This document shows positions 14,957 to 22,244 of a stretch of DNA of 32,248 nucleotides, in pieces (positions within the stretch are counted from its first letter, which is position 1; every line of letters starts with the position of its first letter). The stretch comes from a virus: positions 1-32,248 of IMG/VR virus record IMGVR_UViG_3300023174_000440. One strand, 5' to 3'. The translations under genes were made by a program, and so were the position numbers. The notes beneath the pieces are model-generated. The model saw nothing but the letters and a program-made list of their open reading frames with translations. It had not been told where the DNA came from and did no database searches.

Positions 14957-15413
14957 CTTTAACCATGTTATATATGGAAACGACTTTGTCCATAGCTTTG
15001 TCTAGAGCTGGATATTTGACACGCATATTTTTTACTTTATTGAAGTCGGGCCAAGTATCAACCCATTCGACCTGATTCAAACTCCAGCTAGTATTGAGCA
15101 GTGTTGAAATGTCTACAGTGCCAATGGCACTGATTGACGCAGTAGCAAGTGGGCCAATAGTATTTGTGTAAGTTAGCCCACTGGCAGTTGTATAAGCATT
15201 ACCAGCCATGGTGCTGCCAAAGCTGCCGTAGTTATATCCAGCAGTGTAATTGCTTGAGTAATCTTGAAGAGTTATTGTGTCATCACCAACAACAAGACTG
15301 CTCAAACTACTAATATCAAAAGTAGTTAATGGCTGTATGTCTTGTGTAGTTAAGCTGGGTACATCACTATCCCAAGTTACTGTATAATGCTGTTGCGGAG
15401 AAAAATCGCTCAT
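14925..15413 (-). CDS. Ser/Thr-rich protein, probable structural protein
   Basis: A 162-residue protein. Residues ~10-120 are Ser/Thr/Gly/Ala-rich with little charge ('YGSFGSTMAGNAYTTASGLT'), like phage tail or decoration protein. The last 35 residues form a helical, basic segment ('VKYPALDKAMDKVVSIYNMV') that I recall as a recurring C-terminal module in T4-like phages. AAGGAT precedes the ATG. It overlaps the glycosyltransferase gene by 47 bases. Virion location is inference. Confidence 0.6.
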   Translation of the reverse strand: MSDFSPQQHYTVTWDSDVPSLTTQDIQPLTTFDISSLSSLVVGDDTITLQDYSSNYTAGYNYGSFGSTMAGNAYTTASGLTYTNTIGPLATASISAIGTVDISTLLNTSWSLNQVEWVDTWPDFNKVKNMRVKYPALDKAMDKVVSIYNMVKDDYDNPVPKK

Positions 15414-16464
15414 GTAAATCCTTTTCTTGTTTTCTTACTAATGCTATTTTACTTTCATAATTTTCCATATGATTTACGATGTCTTCAATCAAAAAATGTT
15501 TAAATTGCTTGTAGGATTCAAAACTTTCAGTAAATTCTGTAGGATATTTAAATTCGTCGTAGTACATTTCTCTGTAGCTTAGACGATCAGGTACCATGGG
15601 AATTGCATTTAATACCGAACCTTCATAGCAACTAATACCCAATGTTTCTTGTAAGTTAGCACTGAATACTATCTTAGCCTCAGCCAACAAGGTATGATAT
15701 TCATGTTTAGTCAATTGATGATCTTGGCAAACAACAAAGTCATATTGTGGTAATTGTCGAGCCAAGTCTCTAAAAATATCTACTTGTTTTTCTGGAGCAA
15801 TACGATGTGGGAATAAAATAAGATCTCTTTTGGGAAGACTACGATAACCTTTTAGGATTTTCTGCATATATTCCATAGGCCAACCAGTCTTTACAATCTT
15901 GCCACTGGCATATCTATTAGCCCAATCCTCTTCCCAATAGGGATTTTCACCTTTGAATCCGCCATTGAGTAGTTCCTGCATAAACAGCTCAACGTGGAAT
16001 TCTGTGGCAAAGTAGTTATGGTCAAGAGCATAGAAGTAGCTCATCTCAGCACAGACTACCCAAGGTTGGGGACCAATCAGTCTGCCTAGGAAGTCTTGGG
16101 GATCGTAGCTGCCGGCGTGCCAAAGACCATGAGTCTTTACTGGCACACCAAGCAGTTCAGACATGTATTTGAGATTGATGATTCCAGGGTGCCAAGCATC
16201 TGTAAAGATAAAATGATCACCAGGCTTAACTGCTCCGGCGCAAAATAGACGACCCATTTTTTCAACTTGGGCAGACTTATAAATGTTTGTACCACCAAAG
16301 TTAAGAAAAGCACCGGGAGTAGTAGCACTAGGGATATCACTAGGCCCACTAATAACTTCAACTTCATGTCCGAGTTTCCTAAGAGTTTCGGGCAAGTGGA
16401 TTTTCCACTGCCCGGTGTACCTAGTCTCTACGGCTTCGAGATCAACTAGGAATATTTTGCTCAT
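15367..16464 (-). CDS. GT4-like glycosyltransferase
   Basis: A 365-residue GT-B glycosyltransferase starting 'MSKIFLVDLEAVETRYTGQW'. The ATG at 16464 is preferred over an upstream frame start at 16488 because the family-like N terminus begins there. The C-terminal donor domain shows 'LILFPHRIAPEKQVDIFRDL' (~217-236) and 'FSANLQETLGISCYEGSVLN' (~275-294), the conserved E-x7-E-like block of family GT4. 'LPETLRKLGHEVEVISG' is the N-terminal acceptor-domain entry. The sugar and acceptor are unknown. It overlaps the 82-residue gene by 23 bases. It could modify DNA bases, a fibre, or host glycans. Confidence 0.8.
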   Translation of the reverse strand: MSKIFLVDLEAVETRYTGQWKIHLPETLRKLGHEVEVISGPSDIPSATTPGAFLNFGGTNIYKSAQVEKMGRLFCAGAVKPGDHFIFTDAWHPGIINLKYMSELLGVPVKTHGLWHAGSYDPQDFLGRLIGPQPWVVCAEMSYFYALDHNYFATEFHVELFMQELLNGGFKGENPYWEEDWANRYASGKIVKTGWPMEYMQKILKGYRSLPKRDLILFPHRIAPEKQVDIFRDLARQLPQYDFVVCQDHQLTKHEYHTLLAEAKIVFSANLQETLGISCYEGSVLNAIPMVPDRLSYREMYYDEFKYPTEFTESFESYKQFKHFLIEDIVNHMENYESKIALVRKQEKDLHERFFSATALYSNLG

Positions 16465-16690
16465 TACGCTTACGTCCTTGTCCAGCATTTTTGCCTTGAT
16501 AGGGCTTGCGTGGTCGCTTACTGTTCATGTAAGCACTATATACTGGGCTGTTCTTTTTGTAAAGATCAGCTTCGTTAAAAGGTGCCAATTCAAACCTGCA
16601 CCAGTCGTGATAGGCTTCAAGATCATCGAAGATTTTATGTACTTCGGGTTTAAAAGTAAGATACTTGTTAAGCCATGCGGGTTGTGCCAT
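16442..16690 (-). CDS. Small conserved phage protein, unknown function
   Basis: An 82-residue protein. An acidic/aromatic helical core ('FKPEVHKIFDDLEAYHDWCR') precedes a highly basic disordered tail ('SKRPRKPYQGKNAGQGRKRN'), a layout suited to contacting nucleic acid. I recall the core in T4-like phages. AGGAAAG lies 5 bases before the ATG. It lies just after the QueD-like gene. Confidence 0.65.
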   Translation of the reverse strand: MAQPAWLNKYLTFKPEVHKIFDDLEAYHDWCRFELAPFNEADLYKKNSPVYSAYMNSKRPRKPYQGKNAGQGRKRNEQNIPS

Positions 16691-16712
16691 TTTCTTTCCT
16701 AAAAATTAAGGG

Positions 16713-17102
16713 TTAATATTTAACAAACGAACCATTCTCTCCGTCTTCGGAGACTTCAATCCAGACTTCACGGTCAGGATACTTTGCGTGAATGATGTCA
16801 TAAAGTTCATCTGACATCATTTCACAACTCTTGTAGTCAAGGGTCATAGTCCCTTGGGCAAATAGGTTTTCGAGCCAGCGTTTGAATTGGATAAATTCAA
16901 CGTCACGATCATTGTGGGTAACTGAAAGCCAAACACGAAAATGAAATATATGACGGTGAGGATTAGCAAGAAACGATACATCATATTCATCACCTGTGGC
17001 CAGTGTGGGATCTGTGGCGGCTGCCGGATAACAATGGATGCCTTCTTTACGGAAGGTCACCCAAATCATTTTATTGGGTCGAACGTCTTGTTTAATAATC
17101 AT
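16713..17102 (-). CDS. Divergent QueD/PTPS-like T-fold protein
   Basis: A 129-residue protein that aligns by eye with 6-carboxytetrahydropterin synthase QueD. H49-R-H51-I-F matches the zinc motif HGH-x-(F/Y), H23 may be the third ligand, 'TMTLDYKSCEMMSDELYDII' (85-104) matches the 'LDH...ENLA' region, and 'VWIEVSEDGENGSFVKY' the C-terminal E-T strand. However, the catalytic Cys before HGH is absent, LDH is LDY and ET is ED, so it may have altered chemistry or only bind pterin. It ends the dpdA operon and overlaps the nuclease gene by ATGA. Context with folE and queE supports a pterin role. Confidence 0.6.
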   Translation of the reverse strand: MIIKQDVRPNKMIWVTFRKEGIHCYPAAATDPTLATGDEYDVSFLANPHRHIFHFRVWLSVTHNDRDVEFIQFKRWLENLFAQGTMTLDYKSCEMMSDELYDIIHAKYPDREVWIEVSEDGENGSFVKY

Positions 17103-17650
17103 GCTGGTTCAAATAAGTTGTCAAAATGTGGATTTGCCATAGTTTTAATTTTTTCCATTGCGCCTACGGATATTCTAAATTGATAGCCACTATTTTTTGC
17201 TTCAAAATAGCCATAAGTAGTACCACTTACATAACCAGATTCACCGTTGATAATTTTTTGTCTTGATTCTTCGTAGGCTTCTTCTAATCTTTTTTGAATA
17301 TAATCTGATCTAAAATCATAGAGTTTTTGATCTGTGATAACACTATCCTTGTGATAAACATGATAATGTTGCTGAAGTTTATCTTTTATGGGAGAATTTT
17401 TATATGGAGTAGTTATAATATCTTCTCTAGTCATAGTTCCAATAGCCCAGGCTGAGGTGGAATCTACATCTTTAGACTTCATTTCTAAGTCATGATTAGG
17501 ATAATCTGGACCTTTGCCAGGTTGTACTGGCATGCCAATTTCTGCGTGAAGTTTTTCAATATGATGACCAGTAACTCCAGAGGTTCTATGGGGTACAGAT
17601 TTGCCAACAAGGCTTTTATTAATTTTAACGATTTTTGGTTTCATAGTCAT
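17099..17650 (-). CDS. PD-(D/E)XK nuclease, MvaI/BcnI-like
   Basis: A 183-residue protein. 'GHHIEKLHAEIGMPVQPGKG' (28-47) leads into P48-D49 and 'DLEMKSKD' with E56-x-K58. This gives the helix-then-PD-then-ExK order of restriction-type nucleases, resembling the MvaI/BcnI group. A basic C-terminal half with 'GTTYGYFEAKNSGYQF' follows. The start is the ATG at 17650, which overlaps the upstream stop by ATGA; the longer frame to 17680 would overlap by 34 bases. It lies inside the dpdA-queD run, so it may cut unmodified DNA such as the host chromosome. Target site and sensitivity to 7-deazaguanine are inference. Confidence 0.65.
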   Translation of the reverse strand: MTMKPKIVKINKSLVGKSVPHRTSGVTGHHIEKLHAEIGMPVQPGKGPDYPNHDLEMKSKDVDSTSAWAIGTMTREDIITTPYKNSPIKDKLQQHYHVYHKDSVITDQKLYDFRSDYIQKRLEEAYEESRQKIINGESGYVSGTTYGYFEAKNSGYQFRISVGAMEKIKTMANPHFDNLFEPA

Positions 17651-18150
17651 AGTGGTGTATCCTCGGTATATTCGTCCCAACCAGTAAAATTACTACGATC
17701 CATCAGGGAATGTAGACTATGTGACCACACACCAGGATTAGTATCACCCCAAGTTGTATCATCAATCTTCACAGTGGTGTTGTAATTGAACAGACCAATA
17801 TATGGCAGTTTCACACTGATCATGGGGATAAAATGATCGTTCTCGCACCATCCTTCTTCGTGAAAATCACGAGCATAGCTAACGTCAAAGTCTAAGGTTA
17901 CCCAATAGCCCAGTTCTAACAAGCCTTTGATCATATGATCCCACGACTTCCAATCTTCGTAAGTTTGTGGTGTGAAGCTTTGACTAGTGCCAAGATAGAT
18001 ATGACGGAGGTTATTGACCTTTAGTACAATTTCCTCTACGGGTTTAACGCCAACTACGAACAATGTGCGTTCACCTTTCATTGGGGTATGTTCAACTTCT
18101 ACGCCAATAAAGTAGTCTACGTTCTGTCTACCTTCTGTATCTATTGCCAT
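17647..18150 (-). CDS. Unknown protein of the dpdA operon
   Basis: A 167-residue protein starting 'MAIDTEGRQNVDYFIGVEVE'. AGAGG lies 9 bases before the ATG at 18150; the longer frame to 18213 would run deep into the dehydrogenase gene. It is alpha/beta in character with many aromatic and acidic residues: 'FVVGVKPVEEIVLKVNNLRH', 'YWVTLDFDVSYARDFHEEGW' and 'MISVKLPYIGLFNYNTTVKI'. I recall relatives in marine phages but no function. Tight coupling to the dehydrogenase before it and the nuclease after it makes it a likely part of the same pathway. Confidence 0.7.
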   Translation of the reverse strand: MAIDTEGRQNVDYFIGVEVEHTPMKGERTLFVVGVKPVEEIVLKVNNLRHIYLGTSQSFTPQTYEDWKSWDHMIKGLLELGYWVTLDFDVSYARDFHEEGWCENDHFIPMISVKLPYIGLFNYNTTVKIDDTTWGDTNPGVWSHSLHSLMDRSNFTGWDEYTEDTPL

Positions 18151-19043
18151 TCTATGTAACCTCTGCTGTAATTTTCTGGACGATCTGCGCCATCTTGGAA
18201 TGCTTGTTGCCATTCAGTGTCACGATTATAGCTTCTTGTCCAGAACTTGTCAACATCAAGTTTGCCATTTTCAATCATCCAAACAGCATCTCTCATACAT
18301 TGATGAAATTTAGAATTACGTGGACTAGGAAATACCATAGTAGTAGCTTTCCAAAGCATTTTATCAAAAGTAGTACTAACTGGCTGTGTTTTGGCAGCTG
18401 CCATAATGATTAAGGCACAATCTTTATATAAATCACTGTCAAGAATATCACTTCGGCTGCTCAAATCAATTATGACATCGTATTGATCATTAGTTGACGC
18501 TAATAATTTATCACCCCATATATCTTGATTGGAACGCCCTACTACATCGATATCAAATCGTAAATGATAATATTTAGTAATAGTATGATAGGCAACCCAA
18601 GCTAGAAATCCGCTGCCTAAGATTAGTAGTTTGCTATTTGGGCCTTGCCGCCATCGCAATTCTGATAATGCTTGGCTAACGATGTTAACTCCACAGGCCA
18701 CTGGCTCAATAATATAGCGTGGATGCGCTTCTGGTACGGTGACATATTCATGCTGTCGTACTGTATAACGATCAGCATAGGCAGGTTCGCCTCTGGTAGC
18801 AACATAGTCACCGACTCGTACATCAAAAATTGCTGAACCAACCTGTGTAACTCGGCCTAAACCTTCGTGGCCTTGCATGTTCAAAGGTAATGGGCCAAAG
18901 TTTCCCTGCATCATGTCAATGTCACTGCGACAAACACCAGTCATAATGCTTTTAACTTCGATTTCGTTAGGGCTAAGTGGTGGGCAAGCATATTCGCTTT
19001 CCACAAATTCGCCCTGTCCAGTAGTTACTAGTATTCTATTCAT
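18141..19043 (-). CDS. Zinc-type MDR (alcohol dehydrogenase-like) oxidoreductase
   Basis: A 300-residue medium-chain dehydrogenase. Catalytic-zinc residues are C38 in 'GVCRSD', H59-E60 in 'GHEGLG' and 'EPVACG' at 113-118. The NAD(P)-binding turn is 'LLILGSGFLAW' at 139-149. The four-Cys structural zinc loop of classical ADHs is missing, which explains the shorter length. Related host enzymes oxidise sugar or polyol alcohols. It overlaps the Gfo/Idh/MocA gene by ATGA and the next gene by 10 bases. MDR and Gfo domains also occur fused in some bacterial polysaccharide enzymes, so the pair may act on one substrate. Confidence 0.82.
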   Translation of the reverse strand: MNRILVTTGQGEFVESEYACPPLSPNEIEVKSIMTGVCRSDIDMMQGNFGPLPLNMQGHEGLGRVTQVGSAIFDVRVGDYVATRGEPAYADRYTVRQHEYVTVPEAHPRYIIEPVACGVNIVSQALSELRWRQGPNSKLLILGSGFLAWVAYHTITKYYHLRFDIDVVGRSNQDIWGDKLLASTNDQYDVIIDLSSRSDILDSDLYKDCALIIMAAAKTQPVSTTFDKMLWKATTMVFPSPRNSKFHQCMRDAVWMIENGKLDVDKFWTRSYNRDTEWQQAFQDGADRPENYSRGYIEWQ

Positions 19044-19933
19044 AGTTTCTCAATTTTTTTATGGATCCATTGATCTTGATAATGTTGGTCATTCCAAAAT
19101 TCCGTATCATCAATGTTGGCAATTGCCGTTTCAATCATTTTTTTGTAGGCACTTTCTGGGCAAAGTCCTAATGGTTTGGATATTTTTTTATCTCCATCTA
19201 ATACAAACTCGATTTGTATGTCATCTCCGTTTAGGCTACGCCAATCTGCTGTGAATGTCCACATAGTTTCTTCGCCTAGGAAGCCTAATCTACAGTAGTC
19301 ATCTACATTGTATACCCCTTGGTTGTTGACAACACCATAATTTGTGTTAGTAATATCAGTTAATTGCCAGCGTTGTCTAACATCTTTGCGTACACGATTA
19401 GCTTCGTCGTACTGGTTATCTAAGGCAATCCATAAACTGAGTAAATGTGGCATAAGATCACGACTAACTCCGCCAAACGCCAATTCTTTATTGGTAAACC
19501 AAGTACCTGGATTAGGTACACGATCATGATTAATCCAATTAACGTTGACAATTACGCTGGCAGCAGCAAGAGTTTGTAGTTCATCAATCTCATCACGATA
19601 TTGATTGTTCTTGACCATCATGATTCTTGTGGCGGGATTATTATCTACTAGTTTATCCCATGCATCTGCGGTGATTAATCCAGGTTTTTCTATAAAAACG
19701 ATCTTGGCTTTTGGTGCCACTATGTATGCAATACCTTCGTGAGTATAGTTAGGTGTACAAATATGCACAGTGTCGAACTGATCATAATCAGCCAGGGCTT
19801 CTTCTACGGTGGTATAATCTGTGTGTTTAGCAGGATCACTATCTACTGTTACAACAGTATGATCCATTTGTTCTAGCACAGTACGATATAGTTCGCCTAT
19901 GCCCATTCCTATGATAAGACTAAGTGGTTTCAT
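19040..19933 (-). CDS. Gfo/Idh/MocA-family oxidoreductase
   Basis: A 297-residue NAD(P)-dependent oxidoreductase. The N-terminal Rossmann turn is 'LIIGMGIGELY' (6-16), the family's E-K-P is at 82-84 ('IEKPGLIT'), and 'GGVSRDLMPHLLSL' at 154-167 matches the 'GG...D...H' catalytic block. The start is the ATG at 19933, inside the end of dpdA (14-base overlap). Substrates in the family are sugars, inositols and related cyclic polyols. Immediate coupling to dpdA on one side and the MDR dehydrogenase on the other is unusual for a phage and suggests a shared product. Confidence 0.85.
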   Translation of the reverse strand: MKPLSLIIGMGIGELYRTVLEQMDHTVVTVDSDPAKHTDYTTVEEALADYDQFDTVHICTPNYTHEGIAYIVAPKAKIVFIEKPGLITADAWDKLVDNNPATRIMMVKNNQYRDEIDELQTLAAASVIVNVNWINHDRVPNPGTWFTNKELAFGGVSRDLMPHLLSLWIALDNQYDEANRVRKDVRQRWQLTDITNTNYGVVNNQGVYNVDDYCRLGFLGEETMWTFTADWRSLNGDDIQIEFVLDGDKKISKPLGLCPESAYKKMIETAIANIDDTEFWNDQHYQDQWIHKKIEKL

Positions 19934-21467
19934 TGTTAAGTTGTTCAAGTTTAAGTGTTTCTTCTTCACTAAAATCTTCGGTATGATCTGATTCTATATT
20001 GTTTTCATTGACTTCGTCAAATAGAATGGAAAAGTGTGTGCTTGAGTTTACAGTTTTTTTGCCGACAGCGCCACGAGTACCAATAATGCTAGTCCAATAA
20101 CGGCTATATTCTTTGACCACTGCTTCAGCTATACCTTTGTCCGATGTTGCAAAAACGGCTTCTACAATGTCTTTAAAATATAAACGATCGAATTCTTCTT
20201 GTACTAACATGGCAGGAACTTTACCAGCATCATATTGCCTGTTAGCTTCTTGTACAGCATTACAGTGCATCCAAACATTATGCCCCATCATGATAGCATA
20301 ACTAAATGAATCCCATGATGTTTTTCCTTCCTTACCTATTTTATTTAGGTCACCGGGTTTATAAATGCAAATATCCTTGATCTGAACACCATCCATGACA
20401 GGACTAAGTTCAAAGGTTTTAAACAAGCTGTCTTGTATAACAGCATCACTATATAATCGAGTATCTGTAGCGTATTTTTTATCATCTACACCAGGCACCA
20501 TTCGATAAGTCCATTTATGTCTATCCTTGGTTTCTGTTTGAACATAAATTTGTCCGTTGGCTGTGGCTAAAAATGGACTGGCACAATCGAAACTAATAGT
20601 GAAATTTTCATTATGATATTTACGAACAGCACGTTGAATGTCTGTTAGTAAGGTGGCCCATTCTAATTTACTGGTTCCTAAAAAATGCATCCAGTCTTGA
20701 TGACCTTTTTCTAGTAATCCATCAAACCTCAGTGCAACTAGCCTTTTAAGAACCAAGTGGACATCACACATATTTTGCCCGCCCATGCCCCAACCGTTAA
20801 ATGCACGATCACCGTATTGTTTAGGGTCGCAATACTTTTTCATATGCTGATACCATCCTTCGGCGTCAGTATGATTTTCGCCTTGTAGTACATTTAAAAA
20901 TTTACAATTGCCATTTCGATTATTAATAAAATATTCATTGTTAATAAATGTACCTTGAACTGCTTCATTGTAGGTGCTAACACCTGTGGCTTTGGCACCA
21001 GCAGGGCTACGGGCAACCCATGCTGGGATATCCAACCCCATGCCATAGTCCATTAAACTGTCCATCCAAGTAAGAACTTGTTTGCGTTTTTTAGCAGCAG
21101 CCGGGCAATTAGGATTCTTCCAATCAGCGGGCCATACACCCTTGCCAATTTGAAAGCCTCCGGAATCGCCCAACACCCAACTGGTAGCACGATTCCTATT
21201 ACGGAACATGTCTTCACCCTCGTCTGGTTTATTAAGATCTAAGTTAGCATGTCCTGCTGAATACAAACAGTGATCATAATAAAATAGACCTTGATCAGGG
21301 TCTAAATAATTAAGACTTTCTACACCATTTTTAAAATTTACAGGAAGTCGTGCAGGGTCGACATAGTTACTATATCTTTGCTTGCCTATGAATGTACTAT
21401 AAAAACCAGATGTTGCCGGCAGAAACCATGCATAATCTTGTTGAGTTGCTGTTAAATTTTTATTCAT
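19920..21467 (-). CDS. dpdA: DpdA-like DNA (TGT-family) base transglycosylase
   Basis: A 515-residue member of the tRNA-guanine transglycosylase superfamily. 'GDSGGFQIGKG' at 100-110 matches the TGT base-binding motif with D101. 'DYGMGLDIPAW' (140-150), 'LNVLQGE' (191-197) and 'FNGWGMGG' (223-230) follow in the TGT order. 'SFDCASPF' at 292-299 gives the likely nucleophile D294. The usual tRNA-TGT zinc cluster C-x-C-x2-C is not seen. In phages such proteins (DpdA) exchange guanine in DNA for a 7-deazaguanine. It lies one base after the clamp gene, and folE, queE and a queD-like gene are in the window. Exact DpdA subgroup and product need testing. Confidence 0.85.
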   Translation of the reverse strand: MNKNLTATQQDYAWFLPATSGFYSTFIGKQRYSNYVDPARLPVNFKNGVESLNYLDPDQGLFYYDHCLYSAGHANLDLNKPDEGEDMFRNRNRATSWVLGDSGGFQIGKGVWPADWKNPNCPAAAKKRKQVLTWMDSLMDYGMGLDIPAWVARSPAGAKATGVSTYNEAVQGTFINNEYFINNRNGNCKFLNVLQGENHTDAEGWYQHMKKYCDPKQYGDRAFNGWGMGGQNMCDVHLVLKRLVALRFDGLLEKGHQDWMHFLGTSKLEWATLLTDIQRAVRKYHNENFTISFDCASPFLATANGQIYVQTETKDRHKWTYRMVPGVDDKKYATDTRLYSDAVIQDSLFKTFELSPVMDGVQIKDICIYKPGDLNKIGKEGKTSWDSFSYAIMMGHNVWMHCNAVQEANRQYDAGKVPAMLVQEEFDRLYFKDIVEAVFATSDKGIAEAVVKEYSRYWTSIIGTRGAVGKKTVNSSTHFSILFDEVNENNIESDHTEDFSEEETLKLEQLNNETT

Positions 21468-21468
21468 T

Positions 21469-22203
21469 TTATTTTAATTTGGGCGGAAGAATATAACTGT
21501 ATTCGCCTAGACCACTGTCAATGATAATTTGCATGGCGCCCTGGTCACTAATTTTCATTGTGCAGTCGCCGTTTAAATTTAGAATGGCTAAAACTTGCTG
21601 TACATCCCACGACCAAATATTTTTTAATTTTCCACCGGGGTTGCCTTGGAAAATAAAACTGCCAGTGTGACTACTTGCATCGCCGAAGCTAAAGACTAGA
21701 TTTTTATTTTCTACTTTAGCTTGAAATAATGGTTCACTACTATGAGCTTGAGCCTGTAATTTTAGTCGTTGAATGGAAACCACACTGGGATTGAATTCTA
21801 TATCCCAAGTAACTCCCTTGAATTTGAGGCTTTTAATTTTTTCATTGATAATTTCAGTACTAACAAATCTAAATTCATTACTAAAATCTCCACCTTCATT
21901 TGTGAAAGTAATGCTAGTAGGTACATCCTCGCCGTTTTGTTTAGTGGAATTTACTTCAATTAGAAAGTTTTCTTTGTATTCTGGACTTTTTAAAAGAAGA
22001 CTTAAGATGTCCAAGTTTCTCATACCAAATACTCCCTCCAATTCGGATACGGGATTTTTCATTTTGGCTTCAAGAACTACACTTTTATCATCAGCCATGC
22101 TTTCTAGTTTAGTTTCTGTGTCACTGCCAGTGACTTTGACCATTTCTAGAAAACCTAGTCCTTTGGTATGTGCTACGATGTCGGTTAAAATATCTTTAAT
22201 CAT
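21469..22203 (-). CDS. 45: Sliding clamp, gp45-like
   Basis: A 244-residue ring-clamp protein, similar in length to T4 gp45 (228). Support comes from position directly after DNA polymerase gp43, an all alpha/beta composition with repeated strands, and 'MRNLDILSLLLKSPEY' near 76-91, where gp45 has its 'LxGFLGILSL' segment. Start: ATG at 22203 with AAAGGAG 6 bases ahead; a longer frame lacks a ribosome site. The clamp tethers gp43 and, in T4, activates late transcription. A TCTAAATA sequence upstream may be a late-type promoter. Confidence 0.8.
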   Translation of the reverse strand: MIKDILTDIVAHTKGLGFLEMVKVTGSDTETKLESMADDKSVVLEAKMKNPVSELEGVFGMRNLDILSLLLKSPEYKENFLIEVNSTKQNGEDVPTSITFTNEGGDFSNEFRFVSTEIINEKIKSLKFKGVTWDIEFNPSVVSIQRLKLQAQAHSSEPLFQAKVENKNLVFSFGDASSHTGSFIFQGNPGGKLKNIWSWDVQQVLAILNLNGDCTMKISDQGAMQIIIDSGLGEYSYILPPKLK

Positions 22204-22244
22204 GTTTTCTCCTTTGTTAATTGTATTTAGAAAATAATAAAATG

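Noticed and set aside
21773-22237. Plus-strand 154-codon frame opposite the clamp gene
   Set aside because: Leu/Ser-rich antisense translation typical of a shadow; the minus-strand clamp has a strong ribosome site and the expected place after gp43.
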